Shown: positions 10,500 to 23,204 of the stretch, piece after piece | Numbering within the stretch: position 1 is the first letter of the stretch | Layout of the letters: each line of letters begins with the position of its first letter | Assembly: GCA_030386875.1 (NCBI GenBank) | Contig: CM059570.1 | Coordinates: 30,123,422-30,187,421 of the forward strand | Source: Morinoia aosen | Lineage: Eukaryota > Arthropoda > Malacostraca > Amphipoda > Talitridae | Direction: 5' to 3' | Length of the DNA stretch: 64,000 nt | The notes under the pieces: model-generated | Databases searched by the model: none | What the model was told of the DNA's origin: nothing | What the model saw: the letters and a program-made list of their open reading frames with translations, nothing else | Translations under genes and position numbers: made by a program

Positions 10500-13400
10500 T
10501 TTGGTGTTTTTACCCTGTATTAATAACATACTGCGAACAATTTATAATAATCAATTTTTCAGTTGAACTATTTCAAGAAACATTCTTGATTATTAGGTAA
10601 CTGTTGGAGTTGTCATTCACTCTGGATAGTTTCAGCGGGAGAACTAGTCTCTATAATTAGAAAAAGAATTCTCATGATTTGTGTTCTTAGCTTGCCCACT
10701 ATTTTGAAGCTTTCTCGTAGTATCTTTTGCTGCTCGTGCGAGGGGAACTTATCATTGCGGATATTTTCTGCCGAACACGTAATTTTACGTAAGGTCGTTG
10801 CAAAAATTATAGTAATAAAAAATATTTCTTAGCTAAATATTGATGATCGAACCCTCTTTGGTAGACTTGTTTTACGATTGATGACAAATTTCACTCTAGT
10901 CGAGTTTCCCTCTCATGAGCTATGGTTCTCTGGCGTGACTTAACGAATCGGATATTCTATTTCAGTCACCTTCAAATAACTGCGCTCTCAAACGACCATT
11001 CATGTTCCCGGCTTGTTCATATCGCCATACAGATTTAATAGCTGTTCTCGCTTACGATATTTTTTTAAATGCAAGCATGTGACAGAAAACGAATATTGGC
11101 ATTATGTAGGAGTGAACTAGTACTATGACCATCGCTTCATTCGTGAGAACAATAAGTGACACTACAGTTGATGTATGACCGTTTCAGACACAAACACCTT
11201 ACAGCTAAAGGAGATTTTGATCACCTGAAGTTATATTTTCGTGTTCACCCTCCATTTCACAATGTTTTATTGAACACACTCCATTCCATAAAACTTTTGC
11301 CAACAATGGCAAGTTATAAAGCATCAAGTTTCTGTAATTTAAAATGTATTGAAAGGAAATCGGTTCATGAATTAGAGAAAAAAGAAATATTGGAGTATAA
11401 AAAGAGTTATGTTTTCGAAATCCAGAAATAATTTGAATTTGGATAAAAATTTTTTCAAGAGACATTAGAAATGCCATCCATCTGTTTCGATAAGAGCTGC
11501 CAAACGCCCTTACAACGATAGCCGAATGCTTTTGACGACTCAAGTAGTCTTCATTACTCCATGCAGAGGCTCTAGCAATTTTACATGCGAGATCTTTATT
11601 AAAAATCAATGCTTCTTTCCATGAACTCCTGAAATACCGCAGGAGCAGACATGTACCCGCGTCACGTCTGAAGAGTTTGCGGCCAGGTGAATAAATAAAA
11701 AAGAGTATAAGTTTATATTCTAAAAATTTTATGAATTTTATTTTCTTATTGAAAATTGACGATATAACATATTTGACTTGACGGTAAAACAATGAAATTA
11801 TTATTAAGTCGCTGCTTTAAACTAGAAATAAAACTTTTAAAATGAAAATAAAGTTATAAAAAATGAAGTTAAATAAAATAAAGATTGTTAGCTACTTTTT
11901 GCTAAGTCCTCTACACACCTGATTACAATACGTATTAACTTTCAAGAAATCACATCATGTACGTGTACTTCATTGCAAAAACAATGGTTTTTCAAATGTC
12001 TATTGACAAAAAGATCCTCAGTACGAAACGTTCAGAGGTATCAAAATTATTATGTCAATGATTGAACAAAAACGTTTGGAACATCTGATTTTGTACACCA
12101 TTTGAACAACTTATTCAATCTCTTAAACTTATTTCCACAAGCAAATCGTTAGTAAAATTATTCCTCAGAACCACTACAATGAAAAGGCCTAGGTGTAACT
12201 ACTGCCCTTGTAGGTTCGACAAGTTCAGTTAGGGCATATCGTGGAAGCGTTATTCTACGTTAACAGTTTTTCCTATCCACTATACTTCACTTAAAAGTAC
12301 ACACCACTGATTGAATAATTTACCTAGCACCACAGAACGAAAGTGATATTGATTTAATTTGCTTACGCACGCCATGATGCAAGCGAGAACTGTACGCTCA
12401 AGAATCAATTCAGGATTAGCTTCTGATCAGAACATTAGGTTTTTCATTTTGAAATATCGAGAGGAAGGAGTCACCTAGTTCTGATAAGGTAGAATAATCA
12501 ACATCTAAAGCAAAAAATGGCATCCAGCCACAACTCTATTCAAATGCTTCGTAGCAGTTTTTCACATAGGTGTCGGAAAGCATCGATTTCCAAGCCTTTT
12601 CCAATGAAGAGGAAATTGCATTGAAATCAAGTTTTGCGGTTGTAAAGGAGTATGCTTTTTTTTGTTTCGTGGCCAAATTAAAAATTGTGTTGGATCTTTA
12701 TTGCCCTCATAATGTAAAGTTTTGCTCCTGAAATTATACAGGTAAAGTTAGAAGTTCCGAGTGGGAGTTCTGATTTCAGCTATTTTATAGCGATTCGTCA
12801 GGTGTTATTCAAACCATCAGTGAGCAACTCTTCCAGTGTCGTAACATAGGAGCTTCAGGAGCAACATGAGTCATCAGCACAGTCAAACGCTTCGCGGTAT
12901 GCAATGAAAAAAGTATTCTCTGCGTTGAATTTAGAGTAAAGGTACTTCAGATAATACAGAATGGCATGCAGTACCATTTATTTTAGATCAGTAGCCGTCA
13001 AGTGTTTCATCGTAAAAATATTTTCGTTTGAAATAAGAGTCCACAGAGGGAAAAAATTCCAAATATTTTGTGTAGAAATTTGTGGACACAAACTGTTCTA
13101 TAATTCTTAACATTATTTTTATCACAAAGTTCATAAATTTATAATTAGTTAGGAGATTTTCTAACAGTCTGAGTTAATTCCTACAAAAAGAGAATGACTC
13201 AACAAATGTGAGAAGATTAGGAGTATTACATTAGCTTTCGATTTTAATACTTCTGCTTTAAATGCTTTCAATCTATTTTATTTTATATTTAAATTGTTTG
13301 TTCATTCAAAAATATAGAATGCGGATGGTTGAGTAAAAATGAACGAACAATTATTTCTTTGAATTTTCTTCTCGCAGTGTAAATATCAAATTTGATCGAG

Positions 13401-15510
13401 AAAGATAATATCGGTCACGTTTCTACCAACACAATGAATAATCGTTTGAAAAAGTTTTCAACGCCTTTCTCGTTGAATAATTAATAGTTTCAGGAACAAT
13501 TAAACTCAAGTTACCTCGTTACATCCTTTTTGTTTTGGTGAATATAATTTCGTAGACTCTATATGATAATTTTCTGAACTCGCAAAGTTTTAGCTTGAAG
13601 GGATTTTTTTTTTTGAGTGTCTTGTCTGGTTTGTTACGTAATTCCTGAATTCTTTTGCGCTTCTTCTTTGAACTTGAACTCCCTTTGTAAAGAGATGGGA
13701 AGCACGTTCGATGTTGTTCAATACTTATGAAGATCTTTTGAGTTCTTAAAGCCTTCTCCTTTTTTGTGAGTGTGATGCTCGGGCAGCTTTGATCATGCGC
13801 AGTATTTATAGCATAAGTCGTATTTAATATCGCTCAGTTAAGGTTTCTTGTATTGATGTCGTGTAAATCTACAACTTTAAAAGGGATGATGTGTTTTCAT
13901 CTGTTACGAAATTTTCGAAATTTTTTATTCGTGCATCGAAATCACTACGCTTGAACTCACTCTGGGGTAAAGGCAACAGTGAAAAATTTTTCGATTTGAA
14001 ATACAAATAAATGATCATAGAAATAAGAAGTTAGTGTGTCATATATTCAAGTTCGGGGCAGAGCCTTACAAAATAAGGGTGGATTTAAACTTAATAGGAA
14101 ACAAGGATTTAGAGCCCATTCTGTTGAAATAGTTAAATGTTCGTTTGTCGTTTTCATTATTGATATAGTCATAACAAAATCGTCACTAGTTATTACATAC
14201 CGACTATAAAACGCATAGTTCTATTATGCTAATTATCTAATTCACAAAGGACAGGTGACAGGCTGCTGTGAGCCTGTAAACCGTTCCTAAAATAACACAT
14301 TTTCTGCATTTTAATAATTCAGTTGAAAGGGCTTTCTGTCTGATCGTGATTTACAGTAGCACTCTAATTAGTCTCTATGGCATGTGTTCTGATGTGTCCG
14401 TACTTTCTTTTACTTTTCCGTAGTGAATGTATGAATGAATCTTCAATCCTATTTTTTCACCAGTGTCCAGATAACTTTTATTGAAACTTAGAATGAGATT
14501 GGCGCAGTCTAGTTTAGCTAAGGTAAAATTAATTCCATTAATTTTCAATTGGCTGATCTACAGTTCCAGATTAATACAGCGAAATCATTAGCGTATATAA
14601 AAATTGTTTCATTTTATAACTTTAACATGTTTGTAATTTTTGGGTTCATAGGTAATGCCATCCGCTCTATAAACAAGATGAACAGCATCACTTTCACAGA
14701 ATTCAAACTTGGAACTAGTCATCAGAGCAAATTGGATAGCTATTCAAAATTCATTATCTTTATCTGAATGAACTTGAAGCCATTTATTCAAGGCTTGCAA
14801 CACAACACACTCTGTTGTTAACGGTAGAGCTTTTCCAGGTCTTTAACTTTTGATGTTGTTTTTTTGTTGTTGGCCATCATTGTTCTGGCGCTAGCATCTG
14901 TACCAAAAACTTTAGTTACACTTTCGTCATTTCTAGGGTAAGCATTTTTAGCCATTCTCAGCATGTTTTGTCGCACACGAACACAGATCTTCAGAGGGAC
15001 ACCTGACCATGGCCAGGCGGCGGTTGTTCCATACCCCTTTAAATTTACGAATAAAGACAAATGGTAAAGAATAAAACATTTAATAGACCACAAGCTTTAA
15101 TCTGCTAGAGTATCGAGTATTAATTGAATATAAAATTTTGAATGAGCAAGTACTTTTGGTCCCACAACTGAATGAAAGTGAAAAATGTTCATAGACTTTT
15201 CTCATTTTCTAGCAGCTTGGATTTAACATATCTGAATTTAGCAAGGATTTTTAGAATATTTACGAGAGTTTAGGATTTTTTATCTTGGAATGAACTCATT
15301 CGTAATAACCTACATTCTTTGGTGGTGGCTTAAATTGATTCTCAGCTACTTTGATCCAAAAGTATCAGCATTGATTTATGCGTGATTGTTTGGATATATG
15401 CATGGCAGGCGTGATTCATTCAGGGTAGCCTGGTTTCATTCATATCAGCCTGCATTCGTACAAAATTAATTCAAGGTAACATGGTAATTGATTCATGACA
15501 ATTGTTTCAT
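10500..15510. other. Long intergenic stretch, no supported gene
   Basis: Block 1 similarity ends near 10.93 kb, and the DNA to about 15.5 kb is single-copy within this window. The longest open frame is 195 codons on the minus strand at 11205-11792, opposed by a 91-codon frame on + at 11156-11431. Neither shows a domain, signal peptide or splice context I recognise. A 91-codon minus frame at 14818-15093 is similarly uninformative. I do not call genes here. Confidence 0.55.
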
Positions 15511-15595
15511 GGTAATTGAAACTGATTCATGGTAACTTAGACACGTACGTTAATATCAATATAGATTCATCTGCTATTGCCCGGAGTTTTTCACT

Positions 15596-16347
15596 TCAGC
15601 CCGGATACGTTTACGGGTTCCGGGATACATCCACTACAGCCTGGATACATTCACGGCAGCCTGGATACATTCACGGCAGCCTGGATACATTCACTGCAGC
15701 CTGGATACATTCACGGCAGCCTGGACACATTCACGGCAGCCTGGATACATTCACGGCAGCCTGGACACATTCACGGCAGCCTCGACACATTCACGGCAGC
15801 CTGGGTACATTCACAGCAGCCTGGACACATTCACGGCAGCCTGGAAACATTCACGGCAGCCTGGACACATTCACGGCAGCCTGGATACATTCACGGAAGC
15901 CTGGACACATTCATGGCAGCCTGGATACATTCATGGCAACCTGGACATATTCAGGGCAGCCTGGATACATTCACGGCAGCCTGGACACATTCACGGCAGC
16001 CTGGATACATTCACGGAAGCCTGGACACATTCATGGCAGCCTGGATATATTCACGCCAGCCTGGACACATTCACGGCAGCCTGTATAACATCACGGCAGC
16101 CTGTATAACATCACGGCAGCCTGTATAACATCACGGCATCCTGAATAACATCACGACAGCCTGTATAACATCACGGCAGCCTGTATAACATCACGACAGC
16201 CTGTATAACATCACGGCAGCCTGTATAACATCACGACAGCCTGTATAACATCACGACAGCCTGTATAATATCACGACAGCCTGTATAACATCACAACAGC
16301 CTGTATAACATCACGAGAGCCTGTATAACATCACGACAGCCTGGCCT
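15596..16347. repeat. 20-bp minisatellite array, about 37 units, two subtypes
   Basis: Units of exactly 20 bp fill the array. From about 15640 to 16080 the unit is cctggayacattcacggcag. From about 16080 to 16340 it changes sharply to cctgtataacatcacgacag. Because 20 is not a multiple of 3, the reading frame rotates through the units and long open frames (15516-16088, 15577-16128) appear in two frames with a 20-residue period; these are artefacts of the array. The array runs into the conserved segment at 16344-16440. Confidence 0.95.
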
Positions 16348-16440
16348 GAAAACACCTGAGACAGCACCAGAAGACACCCAAGATCGCGCTCCATGCAGTT
16401 GGGCAGACAAGCAAGGGGCCGAGGTGCGGTAGTTGTCCCA
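16344..16440. mobile_element. Conserved element end abutting the 20-bp array
   Basis: The segment beginning cagcctggcctga, through gacagcaccagaagacac and cgcgctcca, to gccgaggtgcgg and gttgtccc, recurs beside shorter 20-bp arrays at 42340-42430 (+) and inverted at 38640-38730. The 20-bp array plus this tail therefore travel together and are probably parts of one dispersed element. A looser match (ggcgctccaatttgggcaga) lies in the Penelope-like spacer near 40650. Confidence 0.65.
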
Positions 16441-17139
16441 CTTGTATCACTCTGACAGCACGCTGCTGTTTCGTTGATGCATCTAACGTAAATTTTAGAA
16501 ATATTTAGCTTGTTTATAACCTAGGCCCCTATAATTTAACGCGGTTGAATATCTCAAGCAATCTTTTTAAGCGATGCTCACCGTGTTTTCGATTTGATTA
16601 TTCCCTTTTTATGGGGAAAATCTATTTCTATTCCTGAAAATAAGCCTCTACTTCTCAAAGCTGTAAAATATATCGAATTTGGGTCGCTTATTCTTTGAGT
16701 TTGCTTCTGCCATTCGATATAAACATCAATTAAAATCATACTGCTTCACTCCTTGAGCTGTTTGGAAATACTTAGGAGGTACCTTGGGAAATGAAAGGAT
16801 AATCCTACTGAATTACACTTAATGGCGAATTTTAAATATTCACTGACTTTTCATAGTGTTACTAAAATCTCAGACATGCGTTAGGGTCATCACGGGAAAA
16901 TTTATTCAAATAATTTATTCGCATTACAATAAAATTTGGTACCCGTTACTGGTACATATCAAAAGAAGGCAATTACTAGCCAAACTAAATTGGTAAAACA
17001 ATGTAAAAGATAAATCGTGAACAAACAGTAAGGTTTCAGTTTTTTGAGGATAATTTCAAACGTCTTTCGAATTTTCGCTCACGAGAGATATAGATCCGTC
17101 GCCAGGAGGCCGAGCCTGTATCCAGGTTGCTATGAAAAA

Positions 17140-17540
17140 TTCAGGTACTCGTGTAATAGTCTTGCCTCTAACGAATGAATAAAAATACTCACATATGAAC
17201 GTAGGCTCCGATGAATGGACCCTGGTTTTCGTCAGATAGCACCTATACCAACGAAAATATACAAGTCTTGATGGAGGAATCACTTCCTGCTGAATAAGTC
17301 AAAGTTCTCTTTGATAATTAAAGAATCTTATAAAAAGAAAGCAGGCACTCAGGAATAAATTCGGGCTCTTTTTAATTAGGAAAGATACTCTTGAATTAGA
17401 AAAGGGTCTTATCATCAATGAATAAAAACTCGTAATAATGGAGAAATGTACTCTTGAGTGAAAGAAGGCGCTCATGAATTAGTAAAGGCTCTCATGAATA
17501 TATCCAAGCTCTCATAAATTAGTAAATGCTCTTATCAAAT
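17140..17540. repeat. Degenerate minisatellite, block 2
   Basis: Counterpart of 3190-3640: repeated phrases such as ctcatgaatatatccaagctc with irregular spacing. Confidence 0.55.
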
Positions 17541-18084
17541 GAGGACTTATGAAATGAAGTATAAAATCTCCTCTTCCCAATCTGGAATTTTCTGAACGTT
17601 TTTGCTAATTCAATGTTTTTAATTTTCGTAGTAGTGCTTGTTGAATAAAAGTTAATGTCTTAAAAAACTCACTTTTAATTTTCTCTCGTGGTGTACTTTA
17701 TGCAAAACAAAAAGTATCGAATCAAGTCAACCTTAATTCATTAGGAATGACTAACGTCGTCGAGAATAGATAACTGCATGAACAAACGAATATGAATTTT
17801 TACTAGATCTGCTTGAAATATGTTATGAACATGTAAAGTAACTAGTGGCTCGTGTGGTAAGCTAACATCATTAATGCCTTGAAGGACTTTCAGTTAGCAT
17901 TTGACGTCACAGCTGACAGCGTGTGTCAATGAATACAAAAAAGATTAAACATTTTAGAAATTTTGGAAACGAAGATAAACTCTGATAACTTGCAACTCCC
18001 GTTAGTTTGAACACAAAAGTTCCTGTGCACTATCGTGTTTGATTAAAATTTAAAGGCTCAAACATCAGACGTTCTTTATAAATT

Positions 18085-20475
18085 CGAGGACAAGCGATAC
18101 AGAAAACACAGTTCACAGACGCAGCTTTATGAAGGCCTTCTTCCGGGTGCATGTCAACAAGAGGCCTCACATTTTCCTGGTTGTGAGGCTGCAACATTAT
18201 ACTGCGTCCGTATCAAGGATACACCGTTGTGACAGGGGACAGTAATTCGTACGTCAGGAGCATGCGGACGGGTGTGAAAGCTTTGCTATACACCAATAAT
18301 TATTCCTTTCCTACGGAGCATGAACCAGCAAAAATACTGAAGATATTATCCTTATTGCAGTTACATGAACGATTTAGTTGTTTTCTTTTACGAAAGTCAT
18401 GATTTTATCCTTTTTTTAACACAATCAAATTATTAAATCTGTTTCCGCTGAAACAACATCAATACATCAAATCAGCACCACCTCGCTCTACTGTTGGAAA
18501 TGAGTTCGTGTGAAGAAAAGCTTCATCTCTCTACCTCAAATATTGTGTTCACCGCAGACTTGAGGGTGGAGACGCGCACCCATTGGGTGGTGGTTTTGGG
18601 AGGGCAAAACCCATCAGTGCTTACCTTGTGTTACTAGTTATGGTTGTTATTTAAGTATGTATCAAAGAAGTGCTCTTCTGGTTAGCTGTAATATATAATA
18701 CAAAACACTTTCGATACAAATTTGACTATCATCTTCGCAAATTGTACCAACGACCACAGCAATCTGCAAAGTTTTTTTCCTGATTTGTAAAAAAAATTTT
18801 GAACAGTTTTCACTTTCTTCAAAACCGAAATCGGCACAGTAAATAACCTAGGGCAGTTACTGTGAAATTTTTTCAAGATTTTTCTTTTGAAGGTTAGAAG
18901 AATTTCTCATCGATTATGATTCACAGAACCTATGGTCAGCATAGCAGGCTCAACATCGTTAATTCCTTTCTAGTTTTTCACCCGAAATTTAACACTACTC
19001 GTTTCTACGTCCACTTACGAACTCGTGACCTGTTTCTACGACAGCAATCGAAAATCGAGAGACTAGAAGTTCACTACAGCAGGATTCCATGGGACATGAT
19101 TCAAACGACCATGATGAAATACCCCCAAAAAATTAAAAGCTAGTGGACATTACTAGTCGCAGCCTACGAAACGTTCTGATCAAAACCTCTTAAAATGAAA
19201 TTGCATTCTGCAGTACACAAACCTTTTGTAGAAAGCTTCTTTTGTACTGTTATAGGTTTTTTCATAACTCATTGACGTCGTTCTATCGTTTTCCCAGTTC
19301 CTGTTTGACAAAAGCTATTCAAATATTCTTCAGGAAAATTACATTTGTTATGCATCGTATCCACTTTTTAATTGGCAAGAAAGTTTAATTCATTTCAGAA
19401 GTTAATTACAGTCAATAAAAATGCATTTAAATTTACCCTCTAGGAATACACCGAAGCATTCATGCAAACTCACACAATGGAATTTAAATGCACTCTGTCG
19501 TAACAAATAATCGCGAAGTATTATTTACTTGAAGGACTTAAAAAAAATTTTAAAATATGTTCAGCGATCTATCTTATAGTCACCTGAACTTGATATTCTC
19601 TCACGCCTCTAAGTATGCATGTCCAAAAGTAACGTCTTACAGAACGCGACAGCGGCAGTCGAATGATGAACCACATACTGTACTTACTCCGATCGCCTCA
19701 GAAGTAGAGTATAGGAATGAAAATGCATTTATTTTACTAAGTTTCTAAGAACGGTACGACACTACATCGGGTGCGTTAAAATAAACTCCATGAAGAGTGA
19801 AGTATGACTGTTGGCCGCGCCCACCATTTTTAACGTGAACACAAGGAAATACAAAAAAAAAAGAAATTGGAGTTGACGGGAATACTGACTTAGAACCTGG
19901 CCTAAAATGAATAAATTTTTCGGTTTTAGTACAATTTAGCAACAAACTGACTAACAAGCACAGGTTTATGATTGAAAAGAAACGAACACGCTGGCAAACA
20001 ATGGTAAGGGGTGTAAAATTCGTATCCACACCTAATTGACAGGAATGAACGGGGACACAAGAGTGGTACTATAGGCATTATTGATCCGCTCGTTTTGTAG
20101 CTAGGATCTGAACCCATCTCATTCTAGGCATGCCTTAAGGTTGGCACCTAGAAAATAATTGCTAGAATAAACCATGCACGAAATTGCACGCATGGAACCA
20201 TGCATTCGACGCATTTGCTCTCCAAGCTTGGAATGCCCCTTGGTGCGCAGTAAAATTTTTGCACCCGTCCGCCTGTTCGTAGCACAACATGTCCCCTGTC
20301 ACAACGACGTATCCTTGCTACGGACACAGTATCATGTTGCAGCTCCTCTCACACCGCAACAAGTACGGGCCGAACTCGTCCTCATGTTCACATGTGGACT
20401 ATCTGCTCCCGGACGGAGGTCTTCACAAAGCTGCGTCTGTGAACAGTGCTCTTCCGTATCGCTTTGTCTTTGCAT
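18085..20475. mobile_element. Element with inverted ends, copy 2
   Basis: Counterpart of 4193-6354. The left end is 18085-18290 and the right end 20240-20475, inverted to each other. The right end is about 95 per cent identical to 6130-6354, noticeably better preserved than the interior. A partial relative of the right end sits at 25735-25795 and, inverted, at 58920-58985. Confidence 0.5.
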
Positions 20476-20851
20476 TTGAATGAAGGTATTGAAATCTGAT
20501 CTAGTAATTTAAATGCCTACGCGATTAGATTTTTGGTCCAGGAAAATTTCAGAGCACGCCTAACGAAGGTTGACCAATTTTATCGAATACCAACTCAATC
20601 ATTATTCAAAAGTACAGTTATCCTTTTGTACATTTTGCATGATAAACCTTGCCAGCTGTTACGTAGTAACTCTCGAAAATATAGCAACCTTGGAACCACC
20701 TAAAGTATTAGGCGTTTAAAACTCTTCGTTATATGGCAAGCACGTAGTTATTTTATTTCTATTATTTCCGATCCTACAAAATAAAATATTTATTATATTC
20801 GAATACGAAGATAGTTTTTACTCCTAATAATTCTCAATAATTTTCAATTCT

Positions 20852-21145
20852 GCTCTCCGTGGCACAGCGGTTAAGGGATCGGACTTGTATGCTGGAAGTC
20901 GCGGGTTCGTTCCCAGCGCTGGCGAGGAGATTTTCCCCGTTGGGTATAAGGGAAAGCTCAAGCACAATACCCCACTCAACCCAGGTGTCGGAAATGGGTA
21001 CCGGCTTTACGGGGGAACCGTCATGGTGTCCTATATATAGGGTTAGTTATAAGACATTTGAAAAAACAATGCTAAGATCATATGTATCAGGCTTGATTGG
21101 AAATAAAGCATCCCAAAGATGCCGATGTTAACCTTTTAACCCTGT
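20852..21145 (+). mobile_element. tRNA-derived SINE
   Basis: The head is tRNA-like, with an A-box (tggcacagcgg, 20860-20870) and a B-box (ggttcgttccc, 20904-20914) 33 bp apart, as used by RNA polymerase III. An unrelated body follows (contains ccaggtgtcggaaatgggta) and an A/T-rich tail with repeated ttaacc. The paralogous position in block 1 (about 6.7 kb) lacks it, so it inserted after the block duplication. It is not a functional tRNA gene because the body does not close an acceptor stem. Confidence 0.8.
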
Positions 21146-22899
21146 TAACCTTTCATCATTCATTTGAGGACATTCCTATTCGTACTATATATTTTTCAAT
21201 AGGAGATCATTCTGCGAAAGAGAATTTGAACCTCAGTTTTCAAAACGAAGAAATCAACCTAACAAACTTTATATGAACATCATTCGGAAATATAATTGCC
21301 AAAAAGTTCATATGTTTCATGCATAAAATGGAATAGCTCTTTAATATCGTTGATAGTGAACGGTAAACAGTTTTTCATTTCGATTTCTCCAGCACAAAAT
21401 TTCTGCGCATTTAAGCCTTATTTAAACACGTTTCTGCAGGAATAACAAATATTTAACAATGGCTGCAAACTAAATCTTCTGAAGGATTGTTGAAGTTCGA
21501 CTGTAAATTAGAACCATCAACTTCCCTCAAAGAGTTTGAAATAAGTTTATATTGAAACTGAATGAGGGCATTGATAAAGTATAGTTTCATTTTTTCACGC
21601 GGTCAAAGATTAAGAATTTTGCGGAAGATCATTGTGCTCTATGTAAACAGCACGTCTTGGACGATAATTTACACTGCTAACTCGAGGTTATCATCGAGCG
21701 TCTTGTGACACTCATCAGATTTCATTACTTTTTTGAGTGTGGTTCAAATACAATCCCCATTCTACTTATCACAACTGCATTTCATCACGTGACTACCTCT
21801 CAACGTTCAACTGTAGGCAATTTCAGTGAGAAAAACTGTAATTTCCTTTCGCCAAACTTGGTCTTCACAGTGACAAAAGGCTATACTTTTAGTCAAAGAA
21901 CCCATCGCAATCGTCCCCAAAAAACAAACTTATGCCTAAAAAAAAATTAGCGTGAGTTTTGGTAGCTAAGAAAGTGCCTTATGAAAAATGTGCATATTCA
22001 TGTTGGGCATTCCAATTCAAACCACGTTGAACAGCATTGGTGATAACTCTAATGCGTTGCAGATTCTAGTATTGTATTTTTTACTCAAGCAAATAGGTAT
22101 ATTGACTTGACAGCATTCCTCCTTTTTATATTTTTAATTTTCTTTTTTATTTATTTACCAAGTTATTTGTTTAATCATTTACATATTTGTTCAGTTCTTC
22201 ATTAAATCTTACCTTAATTATTAAATATCTATTTATTCATTCGCCAAAGGGTCAAGCCTACATCCATGAAGTGTTTCTATGCTTCATGAAGATCGATGAA
22301 AAAAATTTCCTACGGGGAACGAATTTGCAATTGAATTCCATTTCGTGCGCTTTTAGACAACAGCGATGGGAAAATTTCACATTGAAGAAGTAGAAATCTT
22401 GTTGATAAATTGTTTTTTATTGCCAGTAAATATACCTAATATTTTCGAATGCTTTCCCTGTTGCCGAAATTTTACCAGCAATGACCACTATTACGTCAAC
22501 ACAGGCAAAAAGTCCTATGCAGAATTTTGCTGAGGAACAATCCATTTCCTGAACAAAATGACATTCTCCAGAAACTGTATAAATCTTTGTAGTACTCGTT
22601 GACGTTTTTAAAGTGTCAACCATACGCTGTTAATTCCACATGAGCAAATAATTTCAGGAGACAATCCCGGCAGTAATATATGATCAAGAAGTTATTTTTG
22701 CTTCCGAAACTCACGCAAAGCTTTTACCACACTGCCGCATTCTGCAAATGAGGCAATTGCTTCTTTTCATTGAAAATGTTTCTTGTTCTATGAAAATAGT
22801 ACGACCCTGCTATCCAGTTTCATATATAAATTGATTTACAGGAATTCCTGATAAATTCCCCCAATAGTTCCTGCCTCAAAGCTACTCTTTATAGGTTCT

Positions 22900-23038
22900 A
22901 GGAAGTGCCAAGGACAACACTGCCCACTGCCGCCCTTCCCACACCACATGCACCACAAAACTTGCTCCATATAAGGGGGACACTCACGCCGTGCTGTATA
23001 CTCCAACTGGTGGTGCTCACAGTACAGATTCTCTTGAG
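22900..23038 (+). promoter_or_regulatory. Gene B: TATA-like region and first exon
   Basis: Same conserved block as at gene A: catataag at 22968-22975 and an exon ending cttgag|gtaaga (donor at 23039). Compared with gene A, changes here are mainly at every third base in the 5' half. Confidence 0.55.
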
Positions 23039-23204
23039 GTAAGAGTCAACTGGCAAAATGTTACAAAACTATACTTCAACACACGTAAAACACTAAATTA
23101 TCCCAATGAGGATAAAGTTTTCCGTTAAATTCGGAAGAACGTACAACAGAATTAAACCAGGTGATGCTGGTCCATTTCAGACCAGAACAACCACTCGCAG
23201 TACA

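Larger units (their letters stand above)
2960..10930 (+). repeat. Segmental duplication block 1 (paired with 16980-25040)
   Basis: Collinear similarity with 16980-25040 runs through the degenerate minisatellite, the 2-kb inverted-repeat element, the 5' region and all exons of gene A/gene B, and on to the matching phrase near 10861-10915 and 24980-25035. The copies are clearly diverged, with many indels. Block 2 additionally holds a SINE at 20852-21145. Confidence 0.85.

Noticed and set aside
11205..11792. 195-codon minus-strand frame as a host gene
   Set aside because: No recognisable domain or signal peptide, AT-rich low-complexity start, opposed by another frame, and no conserved copy in the window.
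15516..16128. Overlapping open frames of 183-190 codons with a 20-residue repeat
   Set aside because: Produced by a 20-bp array rotating through the frames; no start context, no splice context and two competing frames.
20852..20925. tRNA gene
   Set aside because: A- and B-boxes are present but the acceptor arm does not close and a SINE body follows; absent from the paralogous site in block 1.
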